Shown: positions 7,437-13,339 of the stretch, piece after piece
Numbering within the stretch: position 1 is the stretch's first letter
How the letters are laid out: each line of letters begins with the position of its first letter
Assembly: GCA_005879655.1 (NCBI GenBank)
Contig: VBJK01000458.1
Location: forward strand, 1-13,339
From: Chloroflexota bacterium
GTDB lineage: Bacteria; Chloroflexota; Ktedonobacteria; Ktedonobacterales; Ktedonobacteraceae
DNA length: 13,339 nucleotides
Direction: 5' to 3'
Program-made: the position numbers and the translations under genes
Notes under the pieces: generated by a model
Database searches by the model: none
Told to the model about the DNA's origin: nothing
Seen by the model: the letters and a program-made list of their open reading frames with translations, nothing else

Positions 7437-7536
7437 CTTATTTGGGTGCTCTTCGTTTTTTGTGCCATGTTGTCAGGCAACGCAAGGGGCGATCCCCTTA
7501 AATAAGTTCCTTCACAAGGGATTACCCTGGGGAGGG
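7437..7536 (+). other. Potentially structured leader of the livHMGF transcript
   Basis: The 323-base gap between livJ and livH holds the promoter and this region. CTTATTT (7437-7443) can pair with AAATAAG (7500-7506). Inside, GTTG-TCAGG-CAAC (7469-7481) and AAGGGG-CGAT-CCCCTT (7484-7499) make two hairpins, the second directly abutting the outer stem. Further on, CCCT (7525-7528) can pair with AGGG either before it (7517-7520) or after it (7533-7536), two mutually exclusive options. I do not recognise a known riboswitch class. No terminator with a T-run is seen, so this is a candidate only. Confidence 0.35.
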
Positions 7537-7625
7537 TGGTTATTGAGGTGAGATGACTTTTCTCCTTACCTGCAAAAAATGATAGACACCCTACATATGC
7601 TAGTAGGAAAGTGGGATCTGCAACA

Positions 7626-8564
7626 ATGTCACTCTTTTTGCAGGAGCTAGTCGTGGGCATCTCGACAGGAGCAATTTATGCCTTGATTGCTCTGGGGTAC
7701 ACCATGGTGTACGGTATTATTGAACTCATCAACTTTGCCCATGGCGATATCTTTATGATAGGCTCTCTCATCTCTATTGTTATTTTGGATCTGCTAGGGA
7801 TTACAACAACGTCGCAGCCAACTGGTTTTACCTTGCTTGCTGTGATGCTGGCTGCTTGTTTAGGTTCGATAGTTCTGTGTGCGATTTTGGGGATGGTGAT
7901 TGAGCGCGTTGCTTATCGCCCGTTGCGCAATGCGCCCCGTCTTGCACCGCTCATTTCTGCGATTGGCGTGTCCCTCATTCTGGAAGATATTGGTAAGCTC
8001 TGGAAAGGCGTGAACAATGTGCCTTTTCCGCAGATCTTCCCTCAGATTACTTATAACATCGGGCCAGTGAATATCAGCGGTGTGAATATTCTAGTACTTA
8101 TCGTCGCTGTTGTATTGATGGTGGCTCTGCAATGGTTTGTCACTAGTACGCGTACTGGACGTGCTATGCGTGCTGTCGCGCAAGACCGTGAGGCGGCGGC
8201 GTTGATGGGCGTGAATGTTGATCGGGTGATTTCGATTACCTTTTTGATTGGCGCGGGTTTGGCCGGTGCCGCTGGTTTTGTTTATGGGTTACAATATGGC
8301 AGTACCATTTTCTCACTTGGTTTGCCGATCGGTCTGGTTGCGTTCACTGCTGCTGTACTCGGTGGCATCGGCAATATTGTAGGAGCAATGTTGGGCGGTT
8401 TGCTGATAGGTCTGATTGATGCATTGTCTACATTGATTCCAGACACAGTATTGCCACATGGTGGTACGCCATGGCATAATGCGATCATTTTTGCGATTTT
8501 AATTCTGATCCTAATTTTCCGACCTTCTGGCCTTCTAGGACAGCATACACCTGAAAAAGTATAG
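7626..8564 (+). CDS. livH: Branched-chain amino acid ABC transporter permease LivH
   Basis: This is an inner-membrane permease of about 312 residues with around eight hydrophobic segments. It begins with the typical LivH N terminus, LVVGISTGAIYALIALGYTMV, followed by YGIIELINFAHGDIFMIG. The cytoplasmic coupling loop that contacts the ATPase is clear: RAVAQDREAAALMGVNVDRV, then ISITFLIGAGLAGAAG. The end, IFRPSGLLGQ, is also family-typical. I chose the ATG at 7626, with GTGGGA at 7611-7616 as its ribosome binding site; a GTG at 7611 in the same frame is possible but sits only two bases after AGGA. It is intact and is the first gene after the 7417 promoter. It should pair with LivM to form the channel. 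Confidence 0.93.
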   Translation: MSLFLQELVVGISTGAIYALIALGYTMVYGIIELINFAHGDIFMIGSLISIVILDLLGITTTSQPTGFTLLAVMLAACLGSIVLCAILGMVIERVAYRPLRNAPRLAPLISAIGVSLILEDIGKLWKGVNNVPFPQIFPQITYNIGPVNISGVNILVLIVAVVLMVALQWFVTSTRTGRAMRAVAQDREAAALMGVNVDRVISITFLIGAGLAGAAGFVYGLQYGSTIFSLGLPIGLVAFTAAVLGGIGNIVGAMLGGLLIGLIDALSTLIPDTVLPHGGTPWHNAIIFAILILILIFRPSGLLGQHTPEKV

Positions 8565-8610
8565 TATGATGAACAGAGGGTTCGTTGATCGGAAGTGAGG
8601 TAACGTAAAC

Positions 8611-10602
8611 GTGTCAACACTGATAAGTCCTCATGTACTTCTTGCGGTGCGTGATAACCGCCAGCTGCTGCTGAAATGGATCGTTGCGCTGCTTGTACCG
8701 CTTGCTGTCTTTACCTTCCTTTGGAATGGTGAAGCAATGGCCAATCAGGTCCTCTTAGGATTGTTTGTAGGTGTCAGCACTAGTTTTGACACCATTACTC
8801 TCATTTTTGCTGCCATCTTTGTCGTGGTCTTCTATGCGGTAATTATTACGCTCTCTGGCTATCTGGTTGCGGCAGATAGTGGTCAGCGTAGTGTGGTGGA
8901 TCTGTGGTTAGATGTTTTGGTGTATATATTAGTGCCCCTCTTCCTGGTCATTGGAACTGGTTTGATTATCGGTCTGGCCTTGGCTGCTCTCGTGTGGGCA
9001 ATCTATCTCTATGTACGTAGCCGCGTGTTTACAAAGCGTACCATAAAAAGTGGAGCGATGTTATCTGAGCTGGCTGTGCTTGCTGAAGAGCAGCGTGGTG
9101 AGCTGATGAGGAGGGCGGTGCTCGGAGGGTTCTGGTTTGCAACGGCCTTTGCCGTAGTTTCTTTGGTCCTGGATCTGATCTTTTATGTTGTTGGTCAGCT
9201 GCCTGATATTCTGTTGGTCTGGGTAGTTCTACGGACGATCTTATTGCCCATCGTGGGATACTTCCTGGGCTATGTAGGTGGCTTGGCGGCAGTGCGTCGC
9301 ACCATTGCGGCCAAGACCAATGGCAATGGGCGAGGTGTGACAAATGTGAGTAAGAAGAGAAGGTTGGAGGTACTCTCGACCGCCAGAGCACTGGAAGAAG
9401 CCAAAGACTTGGTACCTAACGATCTTCCTCTTAGCAGTACTGGTGCACAACGTTTCTACTTACTCTTGCTGACCGCGTTTATTCTCTTCTATCCTTTTAT
9501 TGATCCTTTCTTGTTCGGACCAGGCACGGGTGGTCGTTTAGCAGGTTATGGTGATGCGGGATATTATGTGATTCTGGCTCTGGGATTGAATATTGTGGTT
9601 GGCTTTGCAGGCTTGCTTGACCTGGGATACGTGGCTTTTTTCGCTATTGGCTCTTACACCTGGGCGATCTTCGGTTCTACTCAATGGGGACTGCTGACTG
9701 GTCTTACTATTCCTCTGAATACCATCGGCTGGTACTTCTGGCCTATGCTGCTTGTCACTGCGTTAGTTGCAGCTTTCTTTGGCCTGCTTCTTGGTGCGCC
9801 TACACTACGTTTGCGGGGTGATTACCTGGCCATTGTCACGCTGGGGTTTGGTGAAATTGTGCCAGTTATCTTCCTCGAATTGGATCAGTATACAAATGGC
9901 GCGAATGGTATCGTGGGTGTGGAATCACCTCACCTCTTTGGGGTGGATTGGTCTGGGTTTACCCCTGGCCCTTACTACTATCTGATCGTAGTGCTGATTG
10001 TGCTAGTTATCTTTGCTAATATTCGTCTACGCGACTCGCGTTTAGGGCGGGCGTGGGTAGCTATTCGTGAAGATGAGATTGCCGCGGCCTCTTCCGGGGT
10101 GAATCTGGTGAATACCAAACTGCTGGCATTTGCGGCAGGTGCATTCTTTTCAGGAATTGCGGGTGCATACCACTCTGCTAAACTGGGAAGCATCACGCCG
10201 GATAGTTTTAGCTTTGGTGACTCGGTGATCTATCTTGCGATGGTTGTGATCGGCGGTATTGGGAGCATCCCAGGTGTGATTGTGGGTGCGCTGACCGTCT
10301 ATGCGATCAACCAGTTTATTCTTGCGCAGTTAGATACGTTGGCAGCTGATCCGGCAAGTTTTCTGCATGCGGTCAGTGCAGCGATCGTGCAGGTCTTTCC
10401 TGGGTTTACGTTCGGTAATGTTCGTAATCTCGTCTTTGGTGTCATCCTCGTGATTGTGATGATTTTCCGTCCTGAAGGCTTTATTCCTAGTGCGCGTCGC
10501 AAACGTGAGTTGCGTCGTAAGGAGGAAGAAGGGCCGGAAGTTGGTTCGTTAGATGTGGTACCAGGGGCACCAGGCTTTGAGTCTGAGATGCGCATTGAAT
10601 AA
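8611..10602 (+). CDS. livM: Branched-chain amino acid ABC transporter permease LivM with long N-terminal membrane extension
   Basis: The protein has 663 residues, far longer than typical LivM (about 320-430). Residues from about 285 to 640 are a complete LivM: YYVILALGLNIVVGFAGLLD, DLGYVAFFAIGSYTWAI, PTLRLRGDYLAIVTLGFGEI, the coupling loop AIREDEIAAASSGVNLVNTK, FFSGIAGAYHSAKLGSITP and IFRPEGFIPS. The first 280 or so residues are extra: about five or six hydrophobic segments (in roughly 20-130 and 165-230) with a charged stretch between them (about 130-160), then a polar linker (NGNGRGVTNVSKKRRLEVL). I do not recognise the extension. The reading frame is continuous and codon use looks uniform. 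The start is GTG at 8611 with GAGG 10 bases upstream. A charged C-terminal tail follows the permease. It lies 46 bases after livH and 15 bases before livG. Confidence 0.9.
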   Translation: MSTLISPHVLLAVRDNRQLLLKWIVALLVPLAVFTFLWNGEAMANQVLLGLFVGVSTSFDTITLIFAAIFVVVFYAVIITLSGYLVAADSGQRSVVDLWLDVLVYILVPLFLVIGTGLIIGLALAALVWAIYLYVRSRVFTKRTIKSGAMLSELAVLAEEQRGELMRRAVLGGFWFATAFAVVSLVLDLIFYVVGQLPDILLVWVVLRTILLPIVGYFLGYVGGLAAVRRTIAAKTNGNGRGVTNVSKKRRLEVLSTARALEEAKDLVPNDLPLSSTGAQRFYLLLLTAFILFYPFIDPFLFGPGTGGRLAGYGDAGYYVILALGLNIVVGFAGLLDLGYVAFFAIGSYTWAIFGSTQWGLLTGLTIPLNTIGWYFWPMLLVTALVAAFFGLLLGAPTLRLRGDYLAIVTLGFGEIVPVIFLELDQYTNGANGIVGVESPHLFGVDWSGFTPGPYYYLIVVLIVLVIFANIRLRDSRLGRAWVAIREDEIAAASSGVNLVNTKLLAFAAGAFFSGIAGAYHSAKLGSITPDSFSFGDSVIYLAMVVIGGIGSIPGVIVGALTVYAINQFILAQLDTLAADPASFLHAVSAAIVQVFPGFTFGNVRNLVFGVILVIVMIFRPEGFIPSARRKRELRRKEEEGPEVGSLDVVPGAPGFESEMRIE

Positions 10603-10617
10603 GGAAGGTTGGCTGCT

Positions 10618-11357
10618 ATGAATATGGGACAAGCAGGCCAGTATACTAATGGACCTATGCTGAAGCTGGCGCATGTGACGAAGACCTTTGGCGGTCTGAC
10701 TGCCGTTCAGGATGTCGATCTGGAAGTATGGCCGCGTGAGATTGTCAGTATTATTGGTCCGAACGGTGCTGGCAAGACGACTGGACGCCTGATAAAGTAC
10801 TGGTTCGTGGTATTGCGCGTACCTTCCAAAATATTCGCCTGTTTAATAACATGACTGTGCTGGAAAATGTGCTTGTGGGGCAGCATTCGCAATTGCGAGC
10901 TGGTGTCTTAGGTGCGCTGTTTAATACGCCGCGTGTGAAGCATGAGGAGGCTGAAGCACGCAAAAGAGCTATTGAGTTACTAGGCTTTTTTGGGCCAGCG
11001 CTAGTTGAGCGCCAGGATGAATATGTGATGAATCTTTCTTATGCGGAGCGTAGGCGCGTTGAGATTGCTCGTGCATTGGGGGCTAAGCCCAAGTTGCTGC
11101 TGTTGGACGAGCCGACAGCTGGGATGAACGAGGCCGAGACGCTGGATGCTGTCAAGTATGTGCTGCGTCTGCGTGATGAATTGCAGCTCACTATCCTATT
11201 GATTGAGCATAAGCTAACTGTAACGATGGGCATCTCAGATCGGATCGCAGTGCTTGATTACGGACGAAAAATTGCCGAAGGTTTACCTGAAGAGATCCGT
11301 CGCAATGAGCAGGTCATTGCCGCTTACCTTGGTAAGGCTGCCCAGGCTGATCAGTAA
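10618..11357 (+). pseudogene. livG: Branched-chain amino acid ABC transporter ATPase LivG, broken by internal deletion and frameshift
   Basis: The start (ATG 10618, AAGGAAGG upstream) reads LKLAHVTKTFGGLTAVQDVD and Walker A GPNGAGKTT (ending at 10782). The frame then goes wrong and stops at 10854. The rest of LivG is present one frame away: PDKVLVRGIARTFQNIRLF, MTVLENVLVGQH, the signature region LSYAERRRVEIARAL, Walker B KLLLLDEPTAGMN, the switch histidine in LLIEHKLT, and MGISDRIAVLDYG, ending at 11357. The segment that normally follows GKTT (TGxYxPxxGxIxFxGxxI, about 26 residues) is missing. The break is therefore a deletion of 3n+1 bases at about 10783-10787. Without it no working ATPase would be made. 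The damage is of the same kind as in livJ. Confidence 0.85.
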
Positions 11358-11384
11358 GCTGCTGCTGGATAAATGAGGTCTATG

Positions 11385-12104
11385 ATGTCTTCTATAATGT
11401 TAGAACTCGATAAAGTGAATACATATTATGGTCCGAGCCGTGTGTTACATGATGTTTCGCTTCAGGTGAACAAGGGTGAGATCGTCTGCTTGCTAGGGGC
11501 CAATGCGGCGGGCAAGACGACGACCATGAAGACGATTTTTGGTCTGGTGCGACCGCGTAGTGGTGTCATTCGCTTTGAAGATCGGCCCATTGAGCGCAAA
11601 TTGACGGGTGATATTGTTGGTTCGGGTCTGGCGCTGGTGCCGGAGGCGCGCCGTATTTTCCCGCGTATGACAGTATTAGAGAATTTGCAGATGGGAGCTT
11701 TCAGCCGCAAGGATAAGGTTGCGGTTAAAGATGATATTGAGCACGTGTGTCAGATTTTTCCGCGTATCCAGGAGCGGCTGAAGCAAGTTGCGGGTACTAT
11801 GTCGGGTGGTGAGCAACAGATGTTGGCCATGGGACGTGCGCTGATGTCTCGTCCGCGTATGATTTGCATGGATGAGCCTTCGATGGGTCTGTCTCCTCTG
11901 CTGGTGGAGACGGTCTTCGAGACGATTGTGCGTATACGTGCTGAGGGCATGACGATATTTCTGGTTGAGCAGAATGCGTCAATGGCATTGAGTTTGGCTG
12001 ATCGTGGCTATGTCTTGCAGACGGGCAAGATTGTGCTCAGCGATACGGCTCAGAAGCTGCTCAAGAATGATCTCGTGCGTCAGGCATATCTCGGTGGTGA
12101 TTAA
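11385..12104 (+). CDS. livF: Branched-chain amino acid ABC transporter ATPase LivF
   Basis: This intact ATPase of about 239 residues has the LivF pattern: LELDKVNTYYGPSRVLHDVS, Walker A GANAAGKTT (38-46), Q-loop region IFGLVRPRSG, LALVPEARRIFPRMTVLENL with the family-typical EARRIFPxMTV, signature MSGGEQQ (139-145), Walker B ICMDEPSMGLSP (D163, E164) and switch histidine position replaced by FLVEQNAS, as in other LivF proteins. It should dimerise with LivG on the cytoplasmic face of LivH/LivM. Several in-frame ATGs exist (11373, 11382, 11385, 11397). I prefer 11385 because GAGGT at 11375-11379 lies 5 bases before it; 11373 is the alternative. It lies 27 bases after livG and is the last gene of the operon, followed by a hairpin. 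Confidence 0.93.
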   Translation: MSSIMLELDKVNTYYGPSRVLHDVSLQVNKGEIVCLLGANAAGKTTTMKTIFGLVRPRSGVIRFEDRPIERKLTGDIVGSGLALVPEARRIFPRMTVLENLQMGAFSRKDKVAVKDDIEHVCQIFPRIQERLKQVAGTMSGGEQQMLAMGRALMSRPRMICMDEPSMGLSPLLVETVFETIVRIRAEGMTIFLVEQNASMALSLADRGYVLQTGKIVLSDTAQKLLKNDLVRQAYLGGD

Positions 12105-12116
12105 TGATCTCTATAC

Positions 12117-12153
12117 GTGTATAGCAAGAAAAATTATCTTTCTTGCTATACAC
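12117..12153. terminator. 15-bp hairpin between livF and the convergent small gene
   Basis: GTGTATAGCAAGAAA (12117-12131) is the exact reverse complement of 12139-12153, with a 7-base AT-rich loop. It lies 12 bases after the livF stop and 12 bases after the end of the convergent gene, so it can end both transcripts. There is no clear T-run on either side. Confidence 0.6.
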
Positions 12154-12165
12154 ATATGCAATGAG

Positions 12166-12366
12166 CTAGCGCTTGTCTAATTTATGATGAAGTTCTTGTA
12201 TGCGTTGAATAACCTCGGCGAGTGTGGTGACACCTAGATCTTCCATATCTTCGCGTACTGTCTCCAGCCGTTCTAACAGTTCCATGTCGTCGTATTCTTC
12301 TTCGTCCAGGTCCTCGTCATCGCTCTCGTCGTCAAAGGCGGGTTTTTGTGCATCTGATTTGGTCAT
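12166..12366 (-). CDS. Small highly acidic protein of unknown function
   Basis: The protein has 66 residues. Residues 10-37 are dominated by Asp and Glu (FDDESDDEDLDEEEYDDMEL). The second half, LLERLETVREDMEDLGVTTL and AEVIQRIQELHHKLDKR, has a heptad-like spacing of leucine and isoleucine and is probably an amphipathic helix or short coiled coil. There is no membrane segment, cysteine or known motif. An AAGGAG site lies 11 bases before the ATG, and a possible -35 TTGACG (12413-12418, minus strand) lies 17 bases from a poor -10 (12390-12395). Strong composition, a proper ribosome binding site and a terminator hairpin at its end argue that it is real. It could bind a basic partner or nucleic-acid-binding protein; that is a guess. 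Confidence 0.6.
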   Translation of the reverse strand: MTKSDAQKPAFDDESDDEDLDEEEYDDMELLERLETVREDMEDLGVTTLAEVIQRIQELHHKLDKR

Positions 12367-12449
12367 TTAGTTGGGTTCTCCTTGTTTATTGGGTAGTCTT
12401 TGGTTGGGTGCACGTCAATTTTTTGCAGGTCAGCCATGCATGTAAAGAT

Positions 12450-12562
12450 CGTAGTTGCGCAATTTATTGCGCTATAGACATAGGCAAATAAAACGGGCGC
12501 AATAAATTGCGCAGCTACGGGTGTATTTGGCAGGCACAGCGCAATAAATTGCGCAACTACGG
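12450..12562. repeat. Cluster of three family 1 palindromic repeats (copies F-H)
   Basis: Copies lie at 12450-12472 (+), 12497-12520 (-) and 12539-12562 (-). All three have the perfect palindrome of the family, next to CGTAG. F and G form an inverted pair with a 24-base spacer; H follows G in the same orientation. They lie upstream of the small acidic gene. From 12563 to about 12780 I see no gene and no convincing signal. Confidence 0.87.
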
Positions 12563-12785
12563 TCTTTGCACGTGTAGCTGGCCTGCAAAAATGGTGTGTA
12601 CCCGTCTTGATTCTATTATACATGAGATGTCTATTTTATCACGCTTCTCAACACTTTTAAGCTATCGGTAAGACATATGAAGCATTGTAACCTCGTCTGT
12701 CTGTGTTCATTCTATGCGGTCTCGGTTTGTTCTTGTGATTGTTAATGGGACTGTAAAAATCTGGTTGAGGTATAAACTGATCAGC

Positions 12786-12922
12786 TTTCCGAGAGTCTCA
12801 GCGATGGCATGTCTGAGCAGAGATTCTCGGAAGGCTCCAGAGGCGGCTTGACACGAATATAGCGCTTCTTGGGGTGCTTTTGCTGACAGGAAAAAGCTCT
12901 TCTGTAATGAGACTCTCGGAAA
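12786..12922. repeat. 137-bp segment bounded by perfect 14-bp inverted repeats
   Basis: TTTCCGAGAGTCTC (12786-12799) is the exact reverse complement of 12909-12922. A third, slightly changed copy (GAGATTCTCGGAA, 12820-12832) lies inside and can pair with the left arm, with a further stem CTCAG/CTGAG (12797-12801, 12813-12817). No reading frame is present. It may be a miniature element or the remnant of a transposon. It directly precedes the IS110-like non-coding region. No convincing target-site duplication was seen. Confidence 0.6.
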
Positions 12923-12925
12923 CTG

Positions 12926-12954
12926 TTGCGTGAGGTGGCTTGTGGTGCTATACT
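12926..12954 (+). promoter_or_regulatory. Possible promoter at the left end of the IS110-like element
   Basis: TTGCGT (12926-12931) and TATACT (12949-12954) are 17 bases apart, three and five of six matches. Transcription would begin near 12961, just before the hairpin-rich region, and run into the recombinase. In IS110 circles a promoter forms across the joined ends, so this site could instead be partly host sequence. Confidence 0.35.
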
Positions 12955-12961
12955 AGAGGGG

Positions 12962-13282
12962 CCGGAGTCTAAATGGCTAGGGAGGCTCGTTGGAGCTTGA
13001 AAGGGCAGAATTCTGCCAGTATAACACCATCCCTACTTCCGTCTAAAGCGCTATGATCTTGCAGGTCAGAGAGAAGGATGAAAATGGGCTATACTAGCAA
13101 GAGAAGGAGCGTGCCAAGGCCGGATAAGGCGACTGATGCATCAAGCTCGGTGATATCCGCTGGCTTGGGTGTGACCAGAAGAGAGAATTGTTGCTATGCT
13201 CCGCAAGGTGCTAAGCACGCGTAGGAAACTTGTGTTCGTTTCCACACCTCACGCGCCTCTCGTTTGGAAGTCAAAGCGAGAC
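12962..13282 (+). ncRNA. Candidate bridge-RNA region of the IS110-like element
   Basis: About 320 bases without a reading frame fold into several stems. Domain 1: CGGA (12963-12966)/TCCG (13038-13041) and TAGGGA (12978-12983)/TCCCTA (13030-13035) enclose GCTC-GTTG-GAGC (12985-12996) and the palindrome GGCAGAATTCTGCC (13004-13017). Next, TCTTGC (13057-13062)/GCAAGA (13097-13102) closes a 34-base loop. Domain 2: CCAAG (13114-13118)/CTTGG (13164-13168) and CGGATA (13121-13126)/TATCCG (13154-13159) enclose a 27-base loop. Domain 3: CGCGT (13218-13222)/ACGCG (13251-13255) and GGAAAC/GTTTCC (13224-13229, 13238-13243), with a strongly one-sided internal loop of 1 against 7 bases. A last hairpin (13257-13281) precedes the ribosome binding site. 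Asymmetric internal loops upstream of an IS110 recombinase fit a bridge RNA, but exact ends and guide assignments are not established. Confidence 0.4.
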
Positions 13283-13297
13283 CAAAGGAGGACTCAG

Positions 13298-13339
13298 ATG
13301 CAAGTTGTTCACCCACACTGTTGTGGGCTTGATGTCCAC
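13298..13339 (+). CDS. IS110-family recombinase (transposase), N-terminal start only
   Basis: ATG at 13298 is preceded by AAAGGAGG (13284-13291), a strong ribosome binding site with 6 bases of spacing. The 14 codons in the window read MQVVHPHCCGLDVH. The CCGLDVH motif is the start of the DEDD (RuvC-like) domain of IS110-family recombinases, and its Asp is the first catalytic acidic residue. The rest, including the C-terminal domain with the catalytic serine, lies outside the window. Host-like flanks on the left are consistent with an insertion. Confidence 0.85.
   Translation, partial: MQVVHPHCCGLDVH

Larger units (their letters stand above)
12923..13339 (+). mobile_element. IS110-family insertion sequence, left part (cut off by window edge)
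   Basis: The recombinase start at 13298 and the hairpin-rich non-coding stretch before it indicate the left part of an IS110 element. IS110 elements lack terminal inverted repeats, so the left boundary cannot be read directly. I place it provisionally after the inverted repeat ending at 12922, where CT, the core dinucleotide known for IS621, follows. The boundary could be 10-100 bases further right. Confidence 0.42.

Noticed and set aside
10770..10860. Programmed frameshift or split gene for livG
   Set aside because: About 26 residues after Walker A are absent and the downstream part has no plausible start that would make a functional separate protein.
12848..12876. Perfect TTGACA at 12848-12853 as a promoter -35
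   Set aside because: No acceptable -10 lies 16-18 bases downstream (GGGGTG and neighbours).
1..13339. tRNA or rRNA genes
   Set aside because: No cloverleaf with a TTC-anchored T-arm and no rRNA-like conserved stretches were seen on reading the sequence.

Overview
The window looks like chromosomal DNA of a Chloroflexota bacterium, most likely of the Ktedonobacteria type. This is an inference from moderate base composition, Chloroflexota-like protein sequences and dispersed GTAG-footed palindromic repeats between genes. It was not checked against any database.

Left part (1-5803). The 3' end of a slipin/stomatin-type (SPFH) gene is followed by a strong hairpin. A convergent gene then encodes an orotate phosphoribosyltransferase-like protein. 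A cluster of three palindromic repeats leads into a 644-residue ABC-F ATPase. Convergent to it is a membrane-anchored caspase-family protein that keeps the family histidine but lacks the catalytic cysteine. A 460-base gap follows, holding a 44-bp perfect inverted repeat and a separate nested inverted repeat. Then comes coaE (dephospho-CoA kinase).

Middle part (5960-12153). This is a branched-chain amino acid (LIV/HAAT-type) ABC transporter locus: substrate-binding lipoprotein (livJ-like), two permeases (livH, livM) and two ATPases (livG, livF). The design is that the lipoprotein captures an amino acid or related solute outside the membrane, LivH/LivM form the channel, and LivG/LivF power it. 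As written here, livJ and livG are each broken by a frameshift coinciding with loss of a conserved segment of roughly 20-30 residues. The transporter is therefore either dead or misassembled. LivM carries an unusual membrane extension of about 280 residues at its N terminus. A strong extended -10 promoter and a potentially structured leader precede livH.

Right part (12153-13339). A 15-bp hairpin separates livF from a small convergent gene for a very acidic protein. Three more palindromic repeats follow. A 137-bp segment bounded by a perfect 14-bp inverted repeat comes next. The last bases encode the first 14 residues of an IS110-family (DEDD) recombinase, preceded by about 375 non-coding bases rich in hairpins. 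In this family that position is where the bridge RNA is encoded, so this is the best candidate in the window for a noteworthy system. The element is cut off by the window edge.
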